NCBI RefSeq assembly: GCF_003412465.1 | Contig: NZ_QTJV01000012.1 | Coordinates: 62,001 to 126,000, forward strand | DNA length: 64,000 bases | Direction of reading: 5' to 3' | From: Chitinophaga silvisoli | GTDB taxonomy: Bacteria; Bacteroidota; Bacteroidia; Chitinophagales; Chitinophagaceae | Shown: positions 34,493-42,452 of the stretch, in pieces | Numbering within the stretch: the first letter of the stretch is position 1 | Layout of the letters: every line of letters begins with the position of its first letter | The notes under the pieces: generated by a model | What the model was told of the DNA's origin: nothing | Seen by the model: the letters and a program-made list of their open reading frames with translations, nothing else | Databases searched by the model: none | Program-made: the position numbers and the translations under genes

Positions 34493-34614
34493 AATTTTTG
34501 TTTGATCTAAAAGCAATAAAATTTGATCAAAAAGAAATAAAGTTGCCTGCTCACTAACTTCAAAAGAGGGTTACTTCAGCTCCTCACGCCACTACCTTTC
34601 TAAAAAAATAAATG

Positions 34615-34926
34615 TTATTTCTTCTCCAACAGGAACAATATCTCATTCCTCAGCAACCCGCTGCCACCACCATAATGTCTGGTGATGATGGCAGCAGGAG
34701 CAAGGGCTGACAACCGTTCCCTCAGCGCTGTCTCCTCTTCGGCAGTAATGCCTGCACACAATAAAATAATATCATATGCCCCGGCCTGCAAGGCCTCATA
34801 CGCAGCTTCATCCGTCGTCACAGCCTGTCCGGACCAGTCTTCAGGAGCATTCAGCAATCTTTGCATCACTGTCATGATCTCTTCATTGCGCCCGATTGCG
34901 AGTATCTTGGTATGCCCGGTTGTCAT
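34615..34926 (-). CDS. Degenerate receiver-like protein with Cys in place of the phospho-Asp
   Basis: A 103-residue single domain with CheY-like layout: KILAIGRNEEIMTVMQRLLN, then AYEALQAGAYDIILLCAGI, then APAAIITRHYGG. The acidic pocket is missing, and Cys57 sits where the phosphoacceptor Asp would be. It is 11 bp downstream of the nitroreductase stop, so probably cotranscribed. It cannot be a normal phosphorylated receiver. A structural or thiol-based role is possible but unproven. Confidence 0.68.
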   Translation of the reverse strand: MTTGHTKILAIGRNEEIMTVMQRLLNAPEDWSGQAVTTDEAAYEALQAGAYDIILLCAGITAEEETALRERLSALAPAAIITRHYGGGSGLLRNEILFLLEKK

Positions 34927-34937
34927 AGTGCAATGTT

Positions 34938-35513
34938 TTAAACCTGTTTGGTAAATTCAGACAGTGGCTTACGTGTTCTCGGTGCCAGCTCTCTTGATTT
35001 GTACGGTTCTTCCAGCTTCTCTGCATCGTCTCTGCGACCCAGTGCAATAATCACCAGTGGTTCTTCGGTCGCCGGCAGCTCCAGTGATTCAGCAATCTGC
35101 TGCTTGTGGAAACCCGCCATAACGTGACCGTTGATGCCCATGCTATCTGCCTGCAACAACAGGAAGGCATTGCTCATACCTGTGTCATGCGCATAGTAAT
35201 GATTCTTCTGCTCCAGGTCAGGCAGTTCCTTGATCCCTATGCTCAGTACCAAAGCAGCTGCATTCTTTGCCCATGGCTGGTTGCCCGGCATCAGGGCAGC
35301 ATACAGTTTGTCAAAACCCGGCGTACCCGCTAATGCATACACGTAGCGCCATGGCTGGGAATTATTGGCACTTGGTGCCCAGCTTGCACCTTCCAGGATA
35401 GTCAGTACTTCTTCTTCTGTCACTGGCTGAGCTGAGTAAGAACGTGGGCTCCAGCGTTCTTTAATTAAATCCAATACCTTGTGTGATGTCTGTGCGGTCT
35501 TAACTGATGACAT
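34938..35513 (-). CDS. Nitroreductase family protein
   Basis: A 191-residue FMN-dependent reductase. FMN-binding segments are IKERWSPRSYSAQPVTEEEV and ASWAPSANNSQPWRYVYAL at the N-terminus, and PLVIIALGRRDDAEKLEEPY near the C-terminus. It reduces nitroaromatics, quinones or similar electrophiles with NAD(P)H. In this context it corresponds to the MhqN-type member of a quinone-response set. The following receiver-like gene is 11 bp away. Confidence 0.9.
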   Translation of the reverse strand: MSSVKTAQTSHKVLDLIKERWSPRSYSAQPVTEEEVLTILEGASWAPSANNSQPWRYVYALAGTPGFDKLYAALMPGNQPWAKNAAALVLSIGIKELPDLEQKNHYYAHDTGMSNAFLLLQADSMGINGHVMAGFHKQQIAESLELPATEEPLVIIALGRRDDAEKLEEPYKSRELAPRTRKPLSEFTKQV

Positions 35514-35575
35514 AAAAAAAGTTTTACAAAGTTATAGTCCTCATTTTTAGCGGGACTGATTACTATTTGTATAAT

Positions 35576-36292
35576 TTACGGTTTTAAAGGTACATCCATC
35601 AGCAATATTTCCGCGTCACTTTCTAAAGCCGTCAGCGAAATACTGTCTGTATCCCAGATTCCAAAACCATCTCTTGCCGCTAATTCCTGCCCGTTGATGT
35701 CGAAGCGACCTTTAATCACAAACGCATACACGCCATTGCCCGGTTTCTGAATGTGATAGGTAGTAGCAAAGTCCTTGTCAAAGCGACCTAAATTGAACCA
35801 TGCTGCCTGGTAGATCCAGGTACCCGCATCGTCAGGGTAGGGACTCAGGACCTGGTGTAACTGATTCTTCTGAGTCAGGTCCGGGGTGATCTGGTCATAC
35901 CTTGGCTGCACGTTCAGCTGATTGGGGAACACCCATATCTGCAGGAACTTCGCCGGACGATCCGGGTTAGCGTTGTATTCACTATGGAATACCCCCGTAC
36001 CGGTACTCATCACCTGGATGTCGCCCTGTTTGATGATGATCTTATTGCCCAGGTTATCCTTGTGCTCCAGGTCGCCTTCCAGGGGAATGCTGATGATTTC
36101 CATATTATCATGCGGGTGGGTGTCGAAACCACGACCACCGGCTACGATATCATCATTGAGTACACGAAGTGCGCCAAAGCTCATCCTGTCAGGATTATAA
36201 TAACCAGCGAAACTAAAAGAGTGATGGCTATCGAGCCAGCCGTGTGCGGCATGTCCCCGGGTAGCTGCTTTATGAAGAATTGTCTTTGCCAT
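35576..36292 (-). CDS. Pirin family protein (YhhW-like)
   Basis: A 238-residue pirin. Cupin metal ligands are in RGFDTHPHDNMEIISIPLEG (His-x-His), with His and Glu again in GVFHSEYNANPD. The opening HGWLDSHHSFSFAGYYNPDR is diagnostic of the YhhW-type pirins, which can act as quercetinases. MAKTILH at 36292 is chosen; ATG at 36304 is nearly as good. It is the second pirin in this 6-kb region and diverges from an outer-membrane protein gene. Confidence 0.92.
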   Translation of the reverse strand: MAKTILHKAATRGHAAHGWLDSHHSFSFAGYYNPDRMSFGALRVLNDDIVAGGRGFDTHPHDNMEIISIPLEGDLEHKDNLGNKIIIKQGDIQVMSTGTGVFHSEYNANPDRPAKFLQIWVFPNQLNVQPRYDQITPDLTQKNQLHQVLSPYPDDAGTWIYQAAWFNLGRFDKDFATTYHIQKPGNGVYAFVIKGRFDINGQELAARDGFGIWDTDSISLTALESDAEILLMDVPLKP

Positions 36293-36344
36293 TGTGCGTT
36301 TCATTTGTTGGAACAAATATCGAACTTTTTAGTTGAGTAATCCA

Positions 36345-36358
36345 TTAATCTGGATTAA
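36345..36358. promoter_or_regulatory. Inverted repeat TTAATC-TG-GATTAA
   Basis: A 14-bp near-palindrome between the divergent pirin and outer-membrane protein genes, followed ten bases later by TATCTTTA (36368-36375), one base off the -7 consensus. Position fits an operator, but no regulator is known. Confidence 0.35.
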
Positions 36359-36400
36359 GAAAATGGGTATCTTTAGCCCCGTTTTACCCGATACCTATAC

Positions 36401-37051
36401 ATGAGAAAAGCACTATTATTAGTTGTTTTAGGCATCTTTATCCTACAAACTGCTGTGGCACAACAATTTAGATTTGGTTTTGGCGGCGGTATCATGAGCC
36501 AGGATGCTCAGCGCGATCAGACCTTCTTCCTGACTGTCAGTCCCGGTATTTATCTGCCGGTTTCGAAAAGAGTGTCGTTTTCGCTGGATCTACCGCTCAA
36601 AGCCGGCTATACGGGAGGTGCTTTTGCCCCTTATTCTTATGACGGGGAACCTTATCATTTGGATGCAAGTGGGTATGCTTTTAATATTCCGCTCATGCTG
36701 AATTTCAATTTTGGAGCAGGGGCGGTACGTGGCAAAAAGGATACAATCGGTGCTGCACGCTGGTCTACCATCAACCGGGAGGAGGGGTTCGGATTCTTTT
36801 TAGGAATGGGCCTGGCTTCACATTATTCTGTCCAGAAAACAAGTTATACCACCTTTTCGTCGGATGCAACCATCGTAGACGTGCACAATACCTATTATTA
36901 TCAAAGCACAGGCCTCATGTTCAATGCCGGCATCCGGATCGGGGTAGGGCCACACAAGCAACATAGCTTTGAGTGCCGGTTTTTCTATATGAAAGGGACA
37001 ACAAATGAAAAGCCGGAAATAAGGGGCCTATCATTGGCGTATGTACTGTAA
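36401..37051 (+). CDS. Outer-membrane beta-barrel protein
   Basis: A 216-residue exported protein with signal peptide MRKALLLVVLGIFILQTAVA. It has alternating strands such as FRFGFGGGIMSQDAQRDQTF, VSFSLDLPLKAGYTGGAFAP and GLMFNAGIRIGVG. It is a small 8-10 strand barrel, PorT/OmpW-like in look. It ends RGLSLAYVL without a terminal Phe. It is the first of two adjacent paralogues, 44 bp apart, probably in one operon. Function unknown. Confidence 0.78.
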   Translation: MRKALLLVVLGIFILQTAVAQQFRFGFGGGIMSQDAQRDQTFFLTVSPGIYLPVSKRVSFSLDLPLKAGYTGGAFAPYSYDGEPYHLDASGYAFNIPLMLNFNFGAGAVRGKKDTIGAARWSTINREEGFGFFLGMGLASHYSVQKTSYTTFSSDATIVDVHNTYYYQSTGLMFNAGIRIGVGPHKQHSFECRFFYMKGTTNEKPEIRGLSLAYVL

Positions 37052-37095
37052 GTTTCACTTTTACCTGTTATAAATCAATCTTTTAATACCCAAAA

Positions 37096-37698
37096 ATGAA
37101 AAAATTTCTATTACTGGCTGCAATAGCCCTGTCATGCATTCACTCATCGTTTGCCCAACGTTTTAAGCAAGGTGTAGGTGCTGGTTTCTCCGTAGAAACG
37201 GCCGATTACATGGATACCAAGGTAAATTTTGGTTTCACTTATTCCCCTGCTTTATTTTTTGCGGAGGCAGAAAAAAGCTCTTTTTCTGTCGGTATTCCGC
37301 TCAGTCTCGGTTTCAACGAAGGCTATTCTTCCGAATATGACGACTATGATGACTTCTATGGTTCTTCAAGCATTGGTTTTATGCTGGATGTACCTGTTAT
37401 TCTGAATTTTAACTATGGCGCGGGTGCCCTGAGTGGTGGCCGGCAGAAATGGGGGTTCTTCGTAGGTGGTGGTTATGGTTATCACCTCACGACTGCAAAT
37501 TATTTATATGATTATGATGATAATGGCAATTACAGGAGCACAGAAAGCAGTACATTCGGTGTGACTGCCAATGCGGGTTTCCGTATAGGCATGGGCCATC
37601 ATCACAGGCATAACCTGGAGATCAAATTTTCTTATATGAAAGGCCTGACGGATTACAGACCTGATGTGGGTGGCGTGAATTGTATTTTCAATTTCTGA
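37096..37698 (+). CDS. Outer-membrane beta-barrel protein, paralogue
   Basis: A 200-residue protein with signal peptide MKKFLLLAAIALSCIHSSFA. It shares with its neighbour the pattern RFKQGVGAGFS, a signature VILNFNYGAGAL (LMLNFNFGAGAV in the neighbour), NAGFRIGMGHHHRHNLEIKF and YMKG. It ends in Phe (CIFNF), as expected for a barrel inserted by BAM. The two genes arose by tandem duplication. A tandem DNA array and terminator follow. Confidence 0.78.
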   Translation: MKKFLLLAAIALSCIHSSFAQRFKQGVGAGFSVETADYMDTKVNFGFTYSPALFFAEAEKSSFSVGIPLSLGFNEGYSSEYDDYDDFYGSSSIGFMLDVPVILNFNYGAGALSGGRQKWGFFVGGGYGYHLTTANYLYDYDDNGNYRSTESSTFGVTANAGFRIGMGHHHRHNLEIKFSYMKGLTDYRPDVGGVNCIFNF

Positions 37699-37702
37699 TT
37701 AC

Positions 37703-37856
37703 AGGGCTTTACGTTTACCACAGGGCTTTACGCATAGCACAAGCTTTGCCCGTACCATAAGCTTTGCGCATACACAGGCTTGTGCATACACAGGCTTTGC
37801 GCATACACGGGCTTTGCGCATACACAGGCTTTGCCCTTACCACCAGCTTTTGCATA
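37703..37856. repeat. 17-19-nt degenerate tandem array, about nine copies
   Basis: Units like AGGCTTTGCGCATACAC recur directly after the barrel gene stop. Variation between copies is mostly in the CGCATAC part. Confidence 0.85.
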
Positions 37857-37860
37857 TAAA

Positions 37861-37898
37861 AAACGCTTCTGCCTTTCTAAAAAGCAGAAGCGTTTTTT
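37861..37898. terminator. Bidirectional intrinsic terminator
   Basis: 12-bp stem AAACGCTTCTGC / GCAGAAGCGTTT with a T-run after and an A-run before. It lies between the + barrel operon and the - DUF1328 gene. Confidence 0.9.
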
Positions 37899-37919
37899 AT
37901 TATTCGTCTGATCATAAAA

Positions 37920-38084
37920 TTATATGCGGCTTCTTCTGCCCATCACCAGGGAAATCACCAGCAGGATCAGGAAGATAAAGAAGATTATTTTGGCAATACC
38001 TGCTGCACTGGCTGCAATACCACCAAAACCGAACAAAGCAGCGACTAATGCAATAATTAAAAATGTGACTGTCCAGCGTAACAT
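37920..38084 (-). CDS. Small membrane protein, DUF1328 family
   Basis: A 54-residue protein read on the minus strand: MLRWTVTFLIIALVAALFGF, then GGIAASAAGIAKIIFFIFLI, then LLVISLVMGRRSRI. Two hydrophobic helices and a basic tail match the DUF1328 (YtjA-like) inner-membrane peptides, often linked to stress. It is short but complete, with its own ATG at 38084. The open frame on the plus strand over it is a shadow. Confidence 0.87.
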   Translation of the reverse strand: MLRWTVTFLIIALVAALFGFGGIAASAAGIAKIIFFIFLILLVISLVMGRRSRI

Positions 38085-38486
38085 AACTTTAAGATTTTAT
38101 AGTGAGTAAATGTAAGTTCACTATAAGTAAATCTAAAATAATGCCGGGTGCCAAAAGCAGTCTCAGAGGGATATTTGATTGTAATTGTGTGACCTAAGTT
38201 CCACAAAGTATGTATTGAACCCCCATCAGTACGGTGTGGCAGGACTTTTAAGGGTCAAATTTTCCCTCATCAGTACGCTGTATTTCCTATTTTTAAAAAA
38301 TAATGGCTAATTTATGGGTAGCTGGCCTGGCTCTTTTCCCAGCCAGGTCGGTTATGGACACCTATATAAAAAGAATTTGCGCAAGGGACCTTACCAGGAA
38401 ATTTGCCGCTGAGAAAGCATGTTTATCCTGACCAACTAATTTACCGTTTTTAAAGTAATGTGTTTTTTATAATTTTACCCCCAGCA
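38085..38486. other. Intergenic region upstream of the orphan kinase
   Basis: No gene seen. CATCAGTACGGTGT near 38225 and CATCAGTACGCTGT near 38269 form a 14-bp imperfect direct repeat, possibly a regulatory pair. Confidence 0.35.
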
Positions 38487-39632
38487 ATGAATAATAAAAT
38501 AGGCTTCGACGTATTATTCAATAATGCCACTATCGGTATTATTGTAACAGATGATAAGGGCAGGATTATACTCGCAAATCCTTTCCTGTTAAACCAATTT
38601 GGCTATAAGGAAGAGGAGGTGCTGGGTCAGCTCATTGAGCTGCTCGTGCCCACCCGTTTCCAGCACAGGCACGTTCAACACCGGGATGGCTTCAACAAGC
38701 ACCCCAGGAACCGTCCTATGGGGGCAGGCCTCGAACTATTCGGCCTCCGCAAGGATGGATCTGAGTTCGCCGTGGAGGTGAGCCTTGGTAACTACAACAC
38801 CGAAGCAGGGCACTTTGTCATTGCCTTTGTGAGCGATATCTCTGCCCGCAAGGCATCCGAACAGGCACTGATCAATCTCAATGCAGAACTGGAACTGAAG
38901 GTGGATGAACGTACCCGTGCACTCAGCGAAATGCTGGAGAAGGAAAAGGGCCTGAATGAACTGAAGTCGAGATTCGTGACCATGGCATCGCATGAATTCC
39001 GGACACCACTCAGTACCATCCTTTCCTCGATCTTCCTGATTGCAAAGTACGAAACCACCGAAGAACAGCCCAAACGGTACAAACACATAGAAAGAATCAA
39101 ATCGGCCGTGAATATGCTGACGGATATCCTGAATGATTTCCTCTCGGTAGGCAAGATAGAAGAGGGGGCCATCCAGGTACGTTTCTCAGAATTTGATATC
39201 CAGGCGCACATTGAAAATATCCTCAGCGAACTCGTTGGCCTGCTCAGACCCGGACAGGAAATAGAATATAAACATACCGGCCACACCATCCTGACACTGG
39301 ACCCGGTTTTGCTCAAACATATTACGATTAACCTGGTTTCCAATGCAATCAAGTTCTCGCCTTCAGGCAAGCCGATACTGCTGACCACTTCCTTTGTAGA
39401 TGGAGAGCTGGTACTTTCGGTGAAAGATCAGGGCCTGGGCATCTCTTATGAAGACCAGGAGCACCTGTTCGAAAGGTTCTTCAGAGGTGAGAATGTGTCT
39501 AACATCCAGGGCACCGGGCTTGGACTGCATATCGTGGCTAAGTATACGGAACTGATGAATGGAAGAATTGAGTGTATCAGTGAGTTGGAAAAAGGAACCG
39601 AGTTTAGGATCACTTTCAGACCACTTGTGTAG
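38487..39632 (+). CDS. PAS-domain sensor histidine kinase (orphan)
   Basis: A 381-residue soluble kinase. The N-terminal PAS domain (ATIGIIVTDDKGRIILANPF, then QFGYKEEEVLGQ) leads to a coiled linker. The HisKA domain has phospho-accepting His169 in MASHEFRTPLSTILSS. The ATPase has the N box NLVSNAIKFSP, G1 DQGLGIS and G2 GTGLGLHIV. There is no membrane segment. No response regulator is adjacent, so its partner is elsewhere. The ATG at 38487 (MNNKIGFD) is preferred to the GTG at 38460. Confidence 0.92.
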   Translation: MNNKIGFDVLFNNATIGIIVTDDKGRIILANPFLLNQFGYKEEEVLGQLIELLVPTRFQHRHVQHRDGFNKHPRNRPMGAGLELFGLRKDGSEFAVEVSLGNYNTEAGHFVIAFVSDISARKASEQALINLNAELELKVDERTRALSEMLEKEKGLNELKSRFVTMASHEFRTPLSTILSSIFLIAKYETTEEQPKRYKHIERIKSAVNMLTDILNDFLSVGKIEEGAIQVRFSEFDIQAHIENILSELVGLLRPGQEIEYKHTGHTILTLDPVLLKHITINLVSNAIKFSPSGKPILLTTSFVDGELVLSVKDQGLGISYEDQEHLFERFFRGENVSNIQGTGLGLHIVAKYTELMNGRIECISELEKGTEFRITFRPLV

Positions 39633-39724
39633 ATTTTAATAGGATTTACCAGCCGGCAAGCCACCTTTTCGCAAGCCGGTCAATACCAGTTTTAAGGTTC
39701 ATGCCCCTGTTTAAATTCCAGGCA

Positions 39725-39917
39725 GCCAGTTTATAATCCTCTAATTTGTAATCCTGCCAGCCAATTTGTAATCCAGGCAGCCAGTTTATAATCCTCTGGC
39801 TAATTTGTAATCCTGCCAACCAGTTTGTAATCCTGCCACCAGTTTATAATTCTCTAGCTAATTTGTAATCCTGCCAGCCAATTTGTAATCCAACCGGCCA
39901 ATTTTATAATCCTGCAC
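39725..39917. repeat. 19-20-nt degenerate tandem array, about ten copies
   Basis: Alternating units AGTTTATAATCCTCT... and AATTTGTAATCCTGCCAGCC fill the gap after the kinase gene. The rest of the 446-bp gap shows no gene. Confidence 0.85.
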
Positions 39918-40078
39918 CGTTTTATTCCGCCACCCCCATCTCCCTGACTATAAGCAGCAACCCCCCTGACTACAATCATTGCTGACCATCGTCAGCCATC
40001 CTACATTTATCTCATAATACATGTAACCAGCCCTTTACGATCGACGCCAATATTCATCTTTTTTTTAACGCTACTACT

Positions 40079-40468
40079 ATGCTCTTATCACAGTTAAATA
40101 CGTGCACCATGGAAATTTATATCAGCGAAGAAGACCTGCTGCAAAATATCCAGGATAAGTTTCAGGAAGCATACCCTCATCTCAGACTGGAATTTTTTAA
40201 GCACCCTCACGAAGCAGGAGAAGGATGCCCCAGGAATGAGAAATGGCCATTGGATACCCCCATCGAAGATATTCGTATGATCCATAGTTTCGGCTGGATC
40301 GACATCAGTGAAGACCGGACCGTGGCTGAACTGGAGAAAGACTTTTACAGACAAATAGGCTTGTCTGTTCAGGTGCTGCGGAAGAGCGGCCTTAACTGGC
40401 TGCTCACTACCCGCACCGACCATCTGACCCTGAAGATCCAGGATGAAATGGGAGCCGGCCTGCTATAA
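40079..40468 (+). CDS. Conserved hypothetical protein
   Basis: A 129-residue soluble protein of no recognised family. Features: MEIYISEEDLLQNIQDKFQE, then HLRLEFFKHPHEAGEGCP, then LDTPIEDIRM, then DRTVAELEKDFYRQIGLSVQ. Start could be ATG 40079 or 40109; the latter (MEIYIS) looks like the natural start. It is probably a single alpha/beta domain. It stands alone between tandem repeats and a terminator group. Confidence 0.6.
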   Translation: MLLSQLNTCTMEIYISEEDLLQNIQDKFQEAYPHLRLEFFKHPHEAGEGCPRNEKWPLDTPIEDIRMIHSFGWIDISEDRTVAELEKDFYRQIGLSVQVLRKSGLNWLLTTRTDHLTLKIQDEMGAGLL

Positions 40469-40614
40469 AACACGACAACATGATTGAGTTTGTACCAACA
40501 ATGAAAATACCGGATCAGGTGAATTTTCATCTTAGTAATTCTCAATAGCTTCAAATTATACATTTACAAAATGCTGTATCATGAATGGGCAGTCCCCCCT
40601 TGCAGCCATGGTAC

Positions 40615-40691
40615 GGGGCTGAACAGTAAGTACACCATTCAGCCCCTTTTCCGTAAAACGAAAGGGGCTGATCTTTTTTAGAGATCAGCCC
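40615..40691. terminator. Two overlapping terminator hairpins with interchangeable arms
   Basis: Stem 1 is GGGGCTGAA (40615-40623) with TTCAGCCCC (40638-40646) and a TTTT tail. Stem 2 is GGGCTGATCT (40665-40674) with AGATCAGCCC (40682-40691). Arm CAGCCCCTTT (40640-40649) can instead pair with AAAGGGGCTG (40661-40670). They lie between convergent genes. The rest of the 388-bp gap shows no gene. Confidence 0.75.
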
Positions 40692-40856
40692 TGCATCGGG
40701 ATTGCACCTTGTTACGATGGATATTGGGTTAACATTGCTCGTCGTCGTCGTTGTTAAGATTTAGTCATAGGTATAGTGTAATAGGTAATGATTATATTGT
40801 TGTTGTGTTAAATGTGCTGATTCTTACGGGCAAATGTTAATCGCCATTGACAGGTA

Positions 40857-41468
40857 CTAATTGTTACAAAGGAACAATGCCTGACTTGACATCCGCTCTG
40901 AGGGCAACTCATTGTTCACCACAATAAACGCCCTTTCCTTACATCCCAGGTATTCCCTCAGCTCTGGCAGGTTATGATGTGTAAAGGTCACATCCCTGTA
41001 ATGACTGGTAAACCATTTTCCCAATTCTTCCTCATGATCCGTTAAGCATACCACGTTTACCGGCAGATCTTTCAGATCAGGGAACAGGTAAGTAAATTGT
41101 TTGATCGCATTTATACTTGCCGCTTCACCGTCATAGATGAACACAAGCTGGTCTAATCCTTCAAAATGTGAGGGTATCACCACCACAGGACATGCCGCAC
41201 CATGCAGCGTAATCCCATCTGGTTGCAGCAGCACCAGGTCTGCAAAACGCGTTTCAGCCACAATACCCGCCTGGGTTATTGCAGTATCTGGATGTAAAGC
41301 CCCTATTATACTCCTCGCATCACATGCCTTTTTAAAACCTCCGGCAGCACTATTTTTCAGGAAAACACCCGTCAGTTTTGATCTCGATAACTGACAGATA
41401 AAACCTGCAAAATCCATTGCTTTATTGCTAAGTTGCTGCGCGTCCGTTACAAAGAGAATCTTTTCCAT
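40857..41468 (-). CDS. Universal stress protein-like protein
   Basis: A 203-residue protein with a UspA-like alpha/beta layout: KILFVTDAQQLSNKAMDFAG, then LTGVFLKN, then ARFADLVLLQPDG, then HGAACPVVVIPSHFEGLDQL and FIYDGEAASINAIKQFTYLF. It is shorter than the tandem-Usp proteins (about 280 residues) common in this phylum, and the ATP-binding GxxxxG(S/T) loop is not clear. Probably a divergent stress protein. Confidence 0.68.
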   Translation of the reverse strand: MEKILFVTDAQQLSNKAMDFAGFICQLSRSKLTGVFLKNSAAGGFKKACDARSIIGALHPDTAITQAGIVAETRFADLVLLQPDGITLHGAACPVVVIPSHFEGLDQLVFIYDGEAASINAIKQFTYLFPDLKDLPVNVVCLTDHEEELGKWFTSHYRDVTFTHHNLPELREYLGCKERAFIVVNNELPSERMSSQALFLCNN

Positions 41469-41782
41469 AGTATTACTGGTTTTAACAAAGGTATTACCGC
41501 AGTGATCCTTTTTACATGATAACCGTCAAGAGTGGGGGTGATGTTCGTAAGGGGATTTATCTACTTCAGGGGCCTATTTGTCTGGTTCAGGGACTTCCAT
41601 TTGCAGGTTAAAATGAGAATGATCAATTTTAAGGCGCTTTAAAAAGTGTAACAACAAGCGTATGTAACAGATGTAGGTTTACGTAGTAAGCCGGGATAGT
41701 CCTATTCCGGCTTTTTTTTATAAACAAGGATGCGGTTTCAATTTAACTTACTGCCGGGTACATTCAGGGAATAAAATAGTAA
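41469..41782. other. Intergenic region with an orphan terminator
   Basis: No protein gene found. The only clear element is the hairpin at 41688-41718. A small RNA is possible. Confidence 0.3.
41688..41718 (+). terminator. Intrinsic terminator with no upstream + strand gene
   Basis: 12-bp stem AAGCCGGGATAG / CTATTCCGGCTT (one G-U pair), 2-nt loop, then a T-run. The nearest + strand gene ends at 40468, before other terminators. The A-rich side is weaker on the minus strand. Confidence 0.65.
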
Positions 41783-42424
41783 TTACACCGGTTTTCTATA
41801 AGCAATTGACTGTATGAAGCCAAAATAGAAGAAACGCTTATGGAGTACCTCGTATTTTCCCTGGCCGAAACAAATGGCCATATCGAAGAGTGAATTTGCT
41901 TCTATATTGCAGAGCAATCTGAAGAAGGTGTACATGATTTTCAAAAGCAACTTTTGCCACCAGCGGCTTTTTCCCTTATCATAATAGAAGTCCGCAAATA
42001 ACCAGGTGCCGCCTTTCTTCAGGGCATAATGTAACTGCCAGAAAATAGGTTGTGCCCGTTCGGGTGCGAAGTTGTCAAATAAGAAGGGGGTAAGGATCAC
42101 ATCATAATCACGGTCCGGGGTATACTCTTCTATGGGCAGGTGTACGAATTCAACGGTATTTTCTTTTATGTCCCTTTTTTGGGAAAGGATGATCATATTG
42201 CCGGAGATCTCCACATAGGTAATGGAAAGTCCGTTGTTGTGCAATTGCGACAGCCGTTCCAGGATCCAGCCGGTACCACCGCCTACAATGAGGACATGGC
42301 TACCGGCTGGGATATATTTTAATAAGCTCACCTGCGCATTTTCCAGCGAGCGGTAAAATACCACTTTGCTCAGCCAGTCATATTGGAAGGCAACCTTATC
42401 GTAGTTGTTTTTAGTCTGTTGCAT
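41783..42424 (-). CDS. Class I SAM-dependent methyltransferase
   Basis: A 213-residue methyltransferase with motif I HVLIVGGGTGWILERLSQL near residue 42, and SITYVEISGNMIILSQKRD and DYDVILTPFLFDNFAPERAQ. GTWLFADFYYDKGKSRWWQK completes the fold. Substrate unknown. It lies 28 bp downstream of the MFS gene on the same strand, so it may be the last gene of the TetR-controlled set. Confidence 0.85.
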   Translation of the reverse strand: MQQTKNNYDKVAFQYDWLSKVVFYRSLENAQVSLLKYIPAGSHVLIVGGGTGWILERLSQLHNNGLSITYVEISGNMIILSQKRDIKENTVEFVHLPIEEYTPDRDYDVILTPFLFDNFAPERAQPIFWQLHYALKKGGTWLFADFYYDKGKSRWWQKLLLKIMYTFFRLLCNIEANSLFDMAICFGQGKYEVLHKRFFYFGFIQSIAYRKPV

Positions 42425-42452
42425 GATGCAACATAAATGTAAGACATATTCA

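Noticed and set aside
37924..38109. 61-codon plus ORF
   Set aside because: It is the complement of the DUF1328 membrane peptide, which has the better hydrophobic pattern.
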